DNA of 6,750 nucleotides from CAYTSW01 sp964440605 (GTDB taxonomy: Bacteria > Planctomycetota > Phycisphaerae > Phycisphaerales > UBA1924), in NCBI GenBank assembly GCA_964440605.1, contig CAYTSW010000144.1, positions 1 to 6,750 on the forward strand, read 5' to 3'. The stretch's first letter is position 1. Every line of letters begins with the position of its first letter. The position numbers and the translations under genes were made by a program. Under the pieces are notes generated by a model. It was not told where the DNA came from. It searched no databases and saw only the letters and a list, made by a program, of their open reading frames with translations. Shown here piece by piece: positions 6,391 through 6,750 of the stretch.

Positions 6391-6750
6391 GTGACCGAAG
6401 CCAAGCCGCAGATCACGTTCGAAGACTTCGCCAAGGTCGATCTCCGGGTCGCCCGCATCACCCACGCCGAAGACCACCCGAACGCCGACCGCCTGCTCAA
6501 GCTCCAGCTCGACGACGGCTCCGGCTCATCCCGCCAGATCTGCGCCGGCATCAAAGGCCACTACCAGGCCGAAGAGCTCGTCGGCAAGCACATCGTCATC
6601 GTCGCCAACCTCGCGCCCCGCAGGATCCGAGGCGAGGAGAGCCGGGGCATGCTCCTCGCAGCGTCCGACGCGGCCAAGGGCGAGGAGGACCGCTCGGTCG
6701 TCGTCCTGACTCCCATGGGGGATATCGATCCCGGGGCGATCGTCAGCTAG
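6391..6750 (+). CDS. Stand-alone tRNA-binding OB-fold protein (MetRS C-terminal domain/Trbp111-like)
   Basis: The protein has 119 residues from a GTG start to a TAG that is the last codon of the window. The whole length is one tRNA-binding OB-fold domain: FEDFAKVDLRVARI (10-23), AEDHPNADRLLKLQLDDG (26-43), RQICAGI (48-54), LVGKHIVIVANLAPRRIRG (63-81) and EESRGMLLAA (82-91). These are the hallmark blocks of the domain fused to the C-terminus of many methionyl-tRNA synthetases and found free as Trbp111-type proteins, which bind tRNA as dimers without strong sequence specificity. The SRGMLLA and HPNADRL blocks are nearer to the MetRS appendix than to CsaA. An in-frame stop at 6337 shows it is not the tail of a synthetase encoded here. 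No clear ribosome binding site precedes the GTG. It may serve a MetRS encoded elsewhere as a trans-acting subunit (inference). Confidence 0.9.
   Translation: MTEAKPQITFEDFAKVDLRVARITHAEDHPNADRLLKLQLDDGSGSSRQICAGIKGHYQAEELVGKHIVIVANLAPRRIRGEESRGMLLAASDAAKGEEDRSVVVLTPMGDIDPGAIVS

Overview
The window is high-GC DNA (strong G/C preference at third codon positions) from a Gram-negative-type bacterium with aerobic respiration. The gene set and the COX10-like form of the heme O synthase would fit a planctomycete, perhaps of the Phycisphaerae kind. That placement is inference from gene content and style, as there is no rRNA or other strong phylogenetic marker here.

Layout. Positions 1-215 hold no gene I can support. 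From 216 to 3596 lies a tightly packed plus-strand operon: heme O synthase (ctaB), an ABC-type ATPase, an ABC-2 membrane permease, and a SCO1/SenC copper-chaperone lipoprotein. Each of the three junctions is a 4-base start/stop overlap (GTGA, ATGA, ATGA). After an 80-base gap containing a strong stem-loop comes a small DUF1328 (UPF0391/YtjA-like) membrane protein at 3677-3850. Convergent to it, on the minus strand, are a BioY-type biotin transporter S-component (3877-4488) and, upstream of that, a PBP4-type D-alanyl-D-alanine carboxypeptidase (4521-6056, possibly starting as far out as 6140). A divergent intergenic region follows. A stand-alone tRNA-binding OB-fold protein (6391-6750), related to the C-terminal domain of methionyl-tRNA synthetase, ends exactly at the window edge.

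How the genes work together. CtaB converts protoheme to heme O, the precursor of heme A, and SCO proteins help build the CuA site of cytochrome c oxidase subunit II. The ABC exporter locked between them by overlapping start and stop codons is therefore a good candidate for an oxidase-assembly factor whose substrate is unknown. This is the most interesting system in the window. The minus-strand pair (cell-wall carboxypeptidase plus vitamin uptake component) has no evident shared pathway. No mobile elements, CRISPR arrays, rRNA or tRNA genes were seen. The many long overlapping open frames on both strands are shadows produced by the high GC content.
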